Of a DNA stretch of 64,000 nucleotides, positions 17,421 to 23,372 are shown in pieces. Under the pieces are notes generated by a model. That model had not been told where the DNA came from. It saw only the letters and a list, made by a program, of their open reading frames with translations, and made no database searches. The DNA lies in assembly GCA_015075185.1 (NCBI GenBank), contig JABTUW010000003.1:124001-188000 (forward strand), written 5' to 3'. How positions within the stretch are numbered: the first letter of the stretch is position 1; each line of letters begins with the position of its first letter. The stretch is from Anaerolineales bacterium (GTDB lineage: Bacteria; Chloroflexota; Anaerolineae; 4572-78; J111). The translations under genes were made by a program, and so were the position numbers.

Positions 17421-17463
17421 AAATAAGAAAAACTCTACTCAGACCCCTAGCGCGGGGCCTGAG
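17421..17463 (-). promoter_or_regulatory. Early T-rich motif m3 with hairpin
   Basis: Minus strand hairpin CTCAGGCCCC/GGGGTCTGAG (17438-17463) followed by TAGAGTTTTTCTTATTT, 53 bases before ssb. The hairpin overlaps the last codons of the 53-residue gene. Confidence 0.45.
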
Positions 17464-17608
17464 CAGGTCGTGCTTTACCATACTGTTTTTCGAGCTGGCG
17501 AGTTTGGGCCTGGAGGGCGCGAAGCTGCTCAACCATCTCTTTGATTTGATTGTTGACCTCGGTGCCAAGCACGCGGTCAATGTGAAGAAGTTTGTCGTTG
17601 TGACTCAT
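17447..17608 (-). CDS. Small coiled-coil phage protein
   Basis: 53 residues (MSHNDKLLHIDRVLG...). The ATG at 17608 follows GGAGG at ideal spacing. Heptad-like pattern in EVNNQIKEMVEQLRALQA and RQLEKQYG suggests a short coiled coil. No known family. A terminator hairpin lies directly before its ribosome site. Confidence 0.6.
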   Translation of the reverse strand: MSHNDKLLHIDRVLGTEVNNQIKEMVEQLRALQAQTRQLEKQYGKARPAQAPR

Positions 17609-17621
17609 CAGATAAGCCTCC

Positions 17622-17660
17622 AAAAAAAGTGGGCCTTACCCTGAAACTCAGGGTAAGGCT
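17622..17660 (-). terminator. Intrinsic terminator between two small early genes
   Basis: Arms GCCTTACCCTGA and TCAGGGTAAGGC with TTTTTTT behind them on the minus strand. Confidence 0.8.
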
Positions 17661-17674
17661 GATTGAGTTGAAAC

Positions 17675-17896
17675 TTAAGCGTAGGCGTGGGAGCGCGCTT
17701 CGCTTTTGAGGAACTGGGATAGGTTGGGCCGCTGGGAGAGGGCTGCGAGTCGTTCATTACGCTGTTCGTCGTGGATGACAACTTCAATGGTGTCCCAAAG
17801 GTGTGCCGGCTGGTCATGGATTTGGTCAAAGTTATCTTCAAACCAGCGGGTGGAGTAGATCAACGTTTCGCCGGGATGGATTAGGGTGAGCGCCAT
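17675..17896 (-). CDS. Small phage protein, unknown
   Basis: 73 residues from ATG 17896 (MALTLIHPGETLIYST); a GTG nine bases upstream would overlap the preceding stop. No motif recognised. It starts one base after the stop of the zinc-ribbon gene, so it is probably translated by coupling. Confidence 0.5.
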   Translation of the reverse strand: MALTLIHPGETLIYSTRWFEDNFDQIHDQPAHLWDTIEVVIHDEQRNERLAALSQRPNLSQFLKSEARSHAYA

Positions 17897-17897
17897 C

Positions 17898-18026
17898 TTA
17901 ACCACACCACTGGCAATAAGCCGCGCTCAAGGGGTTGCCGCCGCCGCAGACGCCGCAAGTCCAGAAGATGACTTCAGGACCCATTGGGGGGAGGGGACTA
18001 TCGAAGATCAGTTTTCGGGTTTTCAT
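17898..18026 (-). CDS. Small zinc-ribbon protein
   Basis: 42 residues: CGVCGGGN and YCQWCG form a CxxC...CxxC zinc knuckle covering the second half. ATG 18026 is preceded by AAAGGA. Its leader includes the tRNA-like element at 18087-18157. Confidence 0.6.
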   Translation of the reverse strand: MKTRKLIFDSPLPPMGPEVIFWTCGVCGGGNPLSAAYCQWCG

Positions 18027-18086
18027 AGGGAACATCCTTTCATTAGGGAGATTGAATTGATTAGATACGTTCCTGGCCTTGTGTCC

Positions 18087-18157
18087 GCACCCAATCGGGA
18101 GTCGAACCCAATCAGCCGGATTAGAGCCTAGTACCACTACCGCGCTACATCGGGTGC
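18087..18157 (-). tRNA. tRNA-like element with CUA in the anticodon-loop position
   Basis: Minus strand, 71 nt. The acceptor arms GCACCCGA/TTGGGTGC pair over eight bases, the T arm TTGGG-TTCGACT-CCCGA is canonical, and the D arm is short. The anticodon-loop position reads CTCTAAT, i.e. CUA, but its stem is poor (two GC pairs and a GU only) and the molecule is about three bases short. The inverted repeat TTCCTGGCCT/AGGCCAGGAA (18070-18079, 18165-18174) flanks it. It may be a degenerate or unusual suppressor-type tRNA, or a tRNA-like leader structure. Confidence 0.4.
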
Positions 18158-18171
18158 AGGCAACAGGCCAG

Positions 18172-18190
18172 GAATAAAAAGAAAAACTTT
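18172..18190 (-). promoter_or_regulatory. Early T-rich motif m4
   Basis: Minus strand AAAGTTTTTCTTTTTATTC, preceded by a GC-rich hairpin (about 18192-18232) and followed by the tRNA-like element and the zinc-ribbon gene. Confidence 0.45.
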
Positions 18191-18239
18191 ACTGCCCGGC
18201 CCGGCACTCGGAGCGAGTACCAGGCCGGGGGGGGCTTGT

Positions 18240-18734
18240 TTAGAGCCGAACCAGGGAGGCCGCGTTGGGTTTGAAGTACAGCTTCTGGCCAAGCTGCTCC
18301 CAGCCCCAGGACAGGAAGAACAGCACCAGGTCGGCATCGGTCACTTTGGCCTGGGGGCAGGCCAGCTTGGTGCCACGGCAGCCGTGCTGCACCTGCACAT
18401 TCAAACAGCCGTTGCGCCAGAAGTTGAGCCGTTCAGCGCCAGCCAGGTGCTTGGCCTGGTCGGGGGTCAGGCCGAGCATCTCGACCAGGGCGACGAAGCT
18501 AACCGTCGTCGGGTCCGGTGTAGATTCGGGGGCCGGTTTACCTTTGCCGGTCTGCTCGTAGCGGAAGGCCGGATCAGCGCCGTGAATGACCTTGCCGGCA
18601 GCTTCGGCCTGGGCCTTGATCGCGGCCAGGTCGGTAACCTCGAAGCGGCGGAACACGCCTGATTTGTACCAGACGTAGAGCGTGCTACCCTCGACGCTCA
18701 GGGTTTTGACTTTGGAGTAATCAATGCGGGGCAT
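18240..18734 (-). CDS. Phage protein with KTSC-like N-terminal domain
   Basis: 164 residues, AAAGG upstream of ATG 18734. Residues 10-50 (VEGSTLYVWYKSGVFRRFEV) resemble the KTSC domain, a small beta-rich module found in phage and conjugation proteins; the rest contains four cysteines (NGCLN, HGCRG, ACPQ) and a tryptophan-rich end. Function unknown. Terminators lie on both sides. Confidence 0.55.
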   Translation of the reverse strand: MPRIDYSKVKTLSVEGSTLYVWYKSGVFRRFEVTDLAAIKAQAEAAGKVIHGADPAFRYEQTGKGKPAPESTPDPTTVSFVALVEMLGLTPDQAKHLAGAERLNFWRNGCLNVQVQHGCRGTKLACPQAKVTDADLVLFFLSWGWEQLGQKLYFKPNAASLVRL

Positions 18735-18763
18735 AGCTTAGATTCCTTTCGTGGGAGTAAATT

Positions 18764-18790
18764 AAAAGCCGCCCCAGAGCGGGACGGCTT
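18764..18790 (-). terminator. Terminator upstream of the KTSC-like gene
   Basis: Arms AAGCCGTCCCG and GGGGCGGCTT on the minus strand, followed by TTAATTTA. Confidence 0.65.
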
Positions 18791-18848
18791 GTGATTACTG
18801 GACAACGGGAAAGCTACCCGATTACTCACCACTCCAAGGCAGGTGACG

Positions 18849-18899
18849 CCTAAAAGAAAACATTCACCTAAACCCTTCCACGTGGAAGCATTTAGGTGG
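18849..18899 (-). promoter_or_regulatory. Early T-rich motif m5 with hairpin
   Basis: Minus strand hairpin CACCTAAA...CTTCCACGTGGAAG...TTTAGGTG (18865-18898) followed by AATGTTTTCTTTTAGG. About 115 bases before the KTSC-like gene. Confidence 0.4.
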
Positions 18900-18901
18900 A
18901 T

Positions 18902-18929
18902 TGCGCTTCGCATCCCCTTGGGGGATTAG
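18902..18929. repeat. Repeat R2, copy providing a stop codon
   Basis: GCGCTTCGCATCCCCTTGGG then GGATTAG. The minus-strand stop codon of the DUF4326 gene lies inside this repeat. Confidence 0.6.
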
Positions 18930-19285
18930 ACCAGGCCCTTAGCAATAATGCCCTCAATCGCAGCCTTGATGACATCGCCGTGACAGGGGGTGTCGTCGTT
19001 GGCCTTGAGCTTGCACCAACAAATGAGATGCAAGACGCCAGTCTCTTTATAGAGCCGGGCCAGGCGCAGCAGCTCAGCTTTGACCTCGCTGTTGGCCAGC
19101 CATTGAGCTTGCAGCCAACAGTGATATTCCCTGACGGCTTCAACGTCAGAGCTAACGCTCTGCTTGGCGTACTTGGAGGGCTTGGATGCAAAGGGATTGC
19201 CCAGGAGCGAAGGTCGGCCAATGTAGATGTCCGTTGGCCGTTTGCCCTTGCCATACCACTTAGCCGAAACGACGGTGATAGCCAT
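18926..19285 (-). CDS. DUF4326 protein
   Basis: 119 residues. IYIGRPSLLGNPFASKPSKY, then LICWCKLKANDDTPCHGDVI are the hallmarks of DUF4326, a small family frequent in phages and plasmids; the CWC...CHGD part suggests metal or nucleotide binding. Biochemical role not established. It follows the small zinc gene by three bases and its stop is supplied by repeat R2. Confidence 0.85.
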   Translation of the reverse strand: MAITVVSAKWYGKGKRPTDIYIGRPSLLGNPFASKPSKYAKQSVSSDVEAVREYHCWLQAQWLANSEVKAELLRLARLYKETGVLHLICWCKLKANDDTPCHGDVIKAAIEGIIAKGLV

Positions 19286-19288
19286 AGG

Positions 19289-19585
19289 TTAGAACTCCTC
19301 GACTTCAGCACAATCACGGCAAATGATGATGCTGTCACCATCGAGCGTCCAGCGATGCGAGCCGGGATTGGCCTTGCAGTAAGGGCAGATAGCAATCCAG
19401 GGAATGCGGGCTGCCTCAGCGTGGTCATAGAGCGTTTGAAAGCCAACGCCAGAGAGCGAGCCTTTGACCTCGACGCCATCGTTGAATTTAACAACAACGG
19501 CAAAGGTCAGGGCTTCAGCATACCAGCCGATGCGCTCAACCCCGGTCAGGTCAGGGTGAGTGAAACAGAAAGCACGGGTAGTCAT
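19289..19585 (-). CDS. Small zinc-binding phage protein
   Basis: 98 residues, AAAGG before ATG 19585. CPYCKANPG and CRDCAEVEEF form a CxxC...CxxC site near the C-terminus. First gene of a two-gene unit with DUF4326. Confidence 0.6.
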   Translation of the reverse strand: MTTRAFCFTHPDLTGVERIGWYAEALTFAVVVKFNDGVEVKGSLSGVGFQTLYDHAEAARIPWIAICPYCKANPGSHRWTLDGDSIIICRDCAEVEEF

Positions 19586-19621
19586 AGGATAAAGTCCTTT
19601 CGTGGGTTAGAGAGATGATTA

Positions 19622-19637
19622 TTCCCCAATTGGGGAA
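19622..19637. repeat. Palindrome R1, copy 2
   Basis: Perfect TTCCCCAATTGGGGAA, directly upstream of the two-gene unit at 18926-19585. Confidence 0.8.
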
Positions 19638-19820
19638 ACCGTTGATAGGGGGAGCGGGGACCTCATAAGAGTAGGCCCAGAAGGACCAGACAGGGGGACA
19701 GCAGGCCATTCTGGTCACATCGGATAGGGGTCAGCGAGGGGAAAAGTGACCCTCCCTCACACGAAGGCGTGCAGAAAAATTCACGCTCGCTCACCCCGAC
19801 GCTCTCTATCCCTTACCCCT

Positions 19821-19875
19821 GTACCCCTACGGGTACTCCGAAGCGTCGTGAGACGGAATGAGACGAATTGAGACG
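19821..19875. other. Palindrome and three phased direct repeats (possible origin or operator)
   Basis: In the gene-free stretch 19586-19923 there is a palindrome GTACCC-CTAC-GGGTAC (19821-19836) and three GAGACG units starting at 19850, 19860 and 19870, exactly 10 bases apart, i.e. on one face of the helix. This is iteron-like. No AT-rich unwinding element was evident. Confidence 0.45.
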
Positions 19876-19890
19876 ATAAGCACCGAAAAA

Positions 19891-19922
19891 AAGAGCGCCT
19901 CACCTTCGGGTGAGGCGTCTCT
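19891..19922 (-). terminator. Intrinsic terminator after the 93-residue gene
   Basis: Arms AGAGCGCCTCACC and GGTGAGGCGTCTCT around TTCG. Confidence 0.8.
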
Positions 19923-19923
19923 C

Positions 19924-20205
19924 TTAGGCCGGCTGCTCAGCTTTGGTGTAGCTGTAGTAGTTGTGGCCGTTGGCGGTGAAGTGCTTGCGGACTAAGCCCA
20001 GGGCTTTGACCGCTTCGCCGATGACGCCGGTCTTGGCAATCGCGGCTTTACCGGACAGCTTGGATTGCTCCAAGCCGCTGGTCTTGGCGAAGTCGGCTTT
20101 CATCGCATCGCCGTGAATGTCGAACAACGTGATGATGATACAGCCGTCTCGGTCTTTGCCGAAGGCGAGCACTACTTCGTTCTGGGGTTTGATTTGAGCT
20201 GACAT
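19924..20205 (-). CDS. Phage early protein, unknown
   Basis: 93 residues, AAAGGAG before ATG 20205. Beta-rich start (EVVLAFGKDRDGCIIITLF) and basic helical end (GLVRKHFTANGHNYYSYTK). No family recognised. Own T-rich motif and terminator. Confidence 0.6.
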   Translation of the reverse strand: MSAQIKPQNEVVLAFGKDRDGCIIITLFDIHGDAMKADFAKTSGLEQSKLSGKAAIAKTGVIGEAVKALGLVRKHFTANGHNYYSYTKAEQPA

Positions 20206-20238
20206 TGGGAAATCTCCTTTGTGGGTTAGGGTTTAGGT

Positions 20239-20267
20239 TGGTGAGAGGACAATAAGAAACCTCTCAC
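20239..20267 (-). promoter_or_regulatory. Early T-rich motif m6 inside an inverted repeat
   Basis: GGTGAGAGG and CCTCTCACC enclose a loop that reads TTTCTTATTGT on the minus strand. 43 bases before the start at 20205. A related copy (m7, GATTGTTTCTTTTGTGACC on minus) lies at 20308-20330; between and around them is an otherwise empty GC-rich spacer to 20450. Confidence 0.4.
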
Positions 20268-20450
20268 CGAGACCACACCGAGGGGGGGGAGTACCCCCCC
20301 ACCGGGGGTCACAAAAGAAACAATCTACAGGGGGGTAGTTCCTAACTCTTAGATTGCACGTTACCCGTTAGCCGCTCGCACATCCGGGGTTGATTTTTTA
20401 CCGGGGAGGTTGCCCTAAAAAATGGGGGGGTGTCCAAAAAACCGAGGGGC

Positions 20451-20564
20451 CTACTCTCCCTCGTCGCAGGCCGGCGGGGCGTGGTGCGATTTGCAAGCCT
20501 CACACCAGACCACGTTAGGGATAACGGGCCGGCGCCAGCTCCGCAGCCATTCGATGATCCACAT
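20451..20564 (-). CDS. 37-residue protein
   Basis: MWIIEWLRSWRRPVIPNVVW then CEACKSHHAPPACDEGE. The ATG overlaps the preceding stop (TGATG), so it is probably coupled. One CxxC pair and another Cys may bind metal. No family. Confidence 0.45.
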   Translation of the reverse strand: MWIIEWLRSWRRPVIPNVVWCEACKSHHAPPACDEGE

Positions 20565-21277
20565 CAGCGGGACTCCTTTCTTTCCCCCGCCTGGCTTCGC
20601 GACAGTGGGGAAACGTCGTCGTCGTCATCGTCGTCATCGTCGCTGACCCGCCGGCCGTCCACTTCCCAGATGCCGCTCCAGTCCTGGGCTTTCTCGTCCC
20701 ATTCGTGGACCCACACCTCGACGTGGTGGTAATTGGCGATCTCCTCGACCCGGTTGATGGCGGCCAGGAGGTTGTCGTACTCTACCTCCTCGTCGCCGGC
20801 GCGGAAGCGGCCGATCACCCGGCCCAGCTCGGCCTCGCTCATGTCGGCGTAATCCTTCTGCTGGACCGAGATGGTGACGACATACTCCAGGCCCTCGGTG
20901 GTGATGGCCGTGGCGATCCGCTCGGCCGGGGTGCAATCTTCCAGCCAATACAGGACAGCGCCCGGCGCTTCGCCTTCAAAGGCGTAGTAGGCTTCTTCGG
21001 CCAGGCGCTCGGCCACGGCCGTGTCGTCGCCCCACCCCAGCGTGTTGGCGATCTTGACCCGGTGGACGAAGGGCAGGTATCTGCGGAAGGCGGCCTCGAT
21101 GATCGGGGTCAGGTCATCCTCCAGGGAGTGATTGGTCGCCTCGGGGTGCATCTGGCCGCTGTTGAACGTGTCATTGCAGCAGTTGCAGAGGGCGATGATG
21201 CCGCCCTCTTTCGTGCGCCGGATGACGTTGGCTTCGGATTCGCAAGGGTCATTGTCACAGTAGATACTGAATCGCAT
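20564..21277 (-). CDS. Phage protein with N-terminal cysteine cluster and poly-Asp tail
   Basis: 237 residues from ATG 21277 (MRFSIYCDNDPCESEANV). Cysteines in CDNDPC and LCNCC (about 7-45) suggest a zinc-binding start; the middle is acidic and helical; residues ~215-223 are nine aspartates in a row. The start overlaps the stop of the methyltransferase frame and its own stop overlaps the next gene. Function unknown. Confidence 0.6.
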   Translation of the reverse strand: MRFSIYCDNDPCESEANVIRRTKEGGIIALCNCCNDTFNSGQMHPEATNHSLEDDLTPIIEAAFRRYLPFVHRVKIANTLGWGDDTAVAERLAEEAYYAFEGEAPGAVLYWLEDCTPAERIATAITTEGLEYVVTISVQQKDYADMSEAELGRVIGRFRAGDEEVEYDNLLAAINRVEEIANYHHVEVWVHEWDEKAQDWSGIWEVDGRRVSDDDDDDDDDVSPLSRSQAGERKESR

Positions 21278-22016
21278 CAGACACGCTCCAGCAGGTAGCG
21301 GGTGACGGTGATGGACTTGGGCGCGGCCGCGTTGGCGATCAGCTCCGCTTCCTTCACCTCGAAGGCTTTTTCCAGCCAGGCGTGTTTGTTGCGCAGCTTG
21401 CCCCACCACTCGCCCGGCCCGCCGGGCAGCAGGATGGCGACCAGGTGGCCGGCGTCGGTGATGTCGGCGATCTTGGTTATAAACTCGGCCTCGGCCATTT
21501 GCTGGCCGAAGACCCGGCCCATCGGCGGGTTGCACAGGACCTTGGTAATGAATAGGGGCAGGGCGCAGCCGTCCAGGAAATCGCCGTGGATGACCGGAAC
21601 CTCGGCCGCCTCGGCGATGCGGACCAGCCAGGGCTGGACCTCGACGGCGCCGATCTGCATGTGCGGCTGGATGCGTCGGGCCGCCTCGTACAGCGCCCCG
21701 AAACCGAAGCGGGGATCAGCAGCACGTCACGTTCCTCAAGTTTGAGGGAAGCGGCCATTTTGTCGGCTACGTGGCGCCAGGTGCAGTACAGCCCTTCCAT
21801 TGCGCCGGCTCTCTTGGCGTACTCGGTGTAGAGCTGGGTCCCCAGTTCCAGGACGCTGCTCTGTAGTGAGCCTGTCGAACTGCCCTCGAAGGCAATCTGC
21901 GGGTGGTCGCCGCCGGCCGCGGCAAAGGCCAGGCAGGCGTCGGTCAGCTTGCCGTAGAAGTCGCCGCCGCCGTTGCGGGCAAGTTTGACCCAATAGGGAA
22001 TAGATTTTTTTGACAT
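21277..22016 (-). pseudogene. Class I SAM-dependent DNA methyltransferase, interrupted by a frameshift
   Basis: It begins MSKKSIPYWVKLARNG at 22016 behind AAGGAGA and is in frame to about 21715. The matching remainder (FGFGALYEAARRIQ... NPPMG ... LPGGPGEWWGKL) is in another frame and ends at 21277. The break falls at ATCCCCGCTTCGG, in or next to motif I; one missing base would restore the protein (about 246 residues). NPPM in place of NPPY is unusual. Possible causes: true mutation, assembly error in the C-run, or -1 slippage on CCCC. Likely a phage N6-adenine methyltransferase in its intact form. Confidence 0.65.
21865..21888. repeat. R3-like repeat in the methyltransferase frame
   Basis: AGTGAGCCTGTCGAACTGCC: close to the dispersed CCTGAGCTTGTCGAAGGG repeat type, placed in coding sequence. 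Confidence 0.45.
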
Positions 22017-22030
22017 AGTTATCTCCTTAA

Positions 22031-22050
22031 TTTTCAAAAATTTTTGACAT
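22031..22050 (+). promoter_or_regulatory. Late motif copy 1 in the divergent early/late spacer
   Basis: TTTTCAA-AAA-TTTTT followed by GACAT; 60 bases before the first plus-strand gene and between the divergent transcription blocks. A small GGGGC-AAAA-GCCCC hairpin lies at 22065-22078. Confidence 0.4.
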
Positions 22051-22109
22051 AGAGTGGTTCTGACAGGGGCAAAAGCCCCCAATTTCACTTACAGGAAGGA
22101 ACTACTTTT

Positions 22110-22508
22110 ATGGCGACAATGCTTACAGCTTCATCGGTGATCAAGATCGTGGACGGCGGCGAGACCGTGGTGGACCGCGAGTTCATCTACGAGTACGAGA
22201 TCACCGGCAAGGTCGAGGGCGATTACTGGCTGGACGTGTCTGCTTCCAGCTTCACCCTCTGCGTCAAGGGGACCAACATTGCCACGCCGGCGATTGTGGA
22301 CCCATTCGTGGTTGGACTGTCCACCATTCGCGGGATTGCGATCAAGAGCGAGATCAATCTGGAACTGAGCGTGGACGGCGCGGTTGCGCCGATCAAGATG
22401 GCCGAAGGCAACTTTATGATGGCTCAGGCCGAGATGCAGACGATCCAGATCGCCAAGGACGACACCCGCAGCGGTTCGGTCAGCTTCATCGTCTGGGGGG
22501 ATAGATAA
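22110..22508 (+). CDS. Phage protein at the start of the late operon, unknown
   Basis: 132 residues, GGAAGGA before ATG 22110. Almost wholly beta-strand pattern (EFIYEYEITGKVEGDYWLDV), suggesting a small structural or decoration protein. Stop overlaps the next start (TAATG). Confidence 0.6.
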   Translation: MATMLTASSVIKIVDGGETVVDREFIYEYEITGKVEGDYWLDVSASSFTLCVKGTNIATPAIVDPFVVGLSTIRGIAIKSEINLELSVDGAVAPIKMAEGNFMMAQAEMQTIQIAKDDTRSGSVSFIVWGDR

Positions 22509-22906
22509 TGACGATCCCGTTTTACGACTCCAGCTCGATGTGGGGACCGCAGGGCGACCCCAATAAAGAGCGCCCTCGCCTGAAACCGGGCGACCGGCTG
22601 AGCGACGGCCGCATCTTTCGGGGTGACAATCCCGAAGCGGCCCTGCTGGCCGAACTGGCCCGGCTTGAGGAGAAGATCCGGCCGCTCGACGAACAGCGCC
22701 AGGCGCTGCTGGCCAAGCTGCACGAGATCGCGCCGGAGAAGTACAAGGCTTCCGGGGACCCATTGGGCCGACTCTCCCCGCAGGGGGACGGCCAGGTAGT
22801 AACCGCCGTAACGGAGGAGACGCCGGCCGCGACCGAGCCGGCCGCGACCGCCCCGGCCAGGAGCGCACCAGCCAAGAAAAAGGCTGCTGCCCATGCCAAG
22901 AGCTAA
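22508..22906 (+). CDS. Phage structural-region protein with coiled coil and Ala/Pro tail
   Basis: 132 residues. A coiled-coil stretch (ALLAELARLEEKIRPLDEQR, about 45-75) and a low-complexity tail of A/P/T/K. Overlaps both neighbours. No family recognised; position before terminase fits a head-assembly role. Confidence 0.6.
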   Translation: MTIPFYDSSSMWGPQGDPNKERPRLKPGDRLSDGRIFRGDNPEAALLAELARLEEKIRPLDEQRQALLAKLHEIAPEKYKASGDPLGRLSPQGDGQVVTAVTEETPAATEPAATAPARSAPAKKKAAAHAKS

Positions 22907-23324
22907 CGTCTCGCGCACGATCCAGAGCTACCTGCAACTGCTGACAGAGCAGATGCACCATTACGCCACCCTGCGCCTCTTTGACGGCCTGGAACTGGCC
23001 GCGGCCGGCCGGCTCTGCCTGGATGCCCAGGTGCCGGCCTTGATTTCGTTGGAGAGTGATGTCTGCGCTTGCAGCCTGATTGGTTTGGCGACTTACCGCA
23101 AGGAGGGGAGCTACCACCAGGAACTGCTGTGCCTGGAGGCGCATTACGATCCAAACGAGGTCATTGGCCTGGGGCCGGCCCGCTGGAACCAGTTGGCCGA
23201 CCTACTGGCTTACCAGCTTGTGGCCCAGCTCGTCCAGTGGAAAAAAGACAAGGAGATGGTGGCCTTCAGCCCCATCGCCGCAACGACCGGCCTCAAGCCC
23301 GACCGGCAGCGGTTCTATCTGTAA
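22893..23324 (+). CDS. Phage protein upstream of terminase, unknown
   Basis: 143 residues beginning MPRANVSRTIQSYLQLL, overlapping the previous gene by 14 bases. Mostly helical. The place just before the large terminase is where a small terminase often lies, but no DNA-binding helix-turn-helix can be seen. Confidence 0.55.
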   Translation: MPRANVSRTIQSYLQLLTEQMHHYATLRLFDGLELAAAGRLCLDAQVPALISLESDVCACSLIGLATYRKEGSYHQELLCLEAHYDPNEVIGLGPARWNQLADLLAYQLVAQLVQWKKDKEMVAFSPIAATTGLKPDRQRFYL

Positions 23325-23327
23325 CTT

Positions 23328-23364
23328 TTCCCCAACGAAGTGGCCCGTAGAGGCCATTGGGGAA
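23328..23364. repeat. Palindrome R1 split by an inserted R5 element
   Basis: TTCCCCAA (23328-23335) and TTGGGGAA (23357-23364) are the two halves of R1. Between them sit 21 bases, CGAAG plus TGGCCCGTAGAGGCCA, the latter being repeat R5. Confidence 0.7.
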
Positions 23365-23372
23365 TCCCGACT

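Noticed and set aside
19821..19875. GAGACG repeats as a CRISPR array
   Set aside because: Units of six bases at 10-base distance without spacers; no cas genes in the window.
20564..21535. Longer version of the poly-Asp protein starting at 21535
   Set aside because: The extra N-terminal part is the antiframe of the methyltransferase remnant; the ATG at 21277 overlaps the preceding stop and begins recognisable protein.
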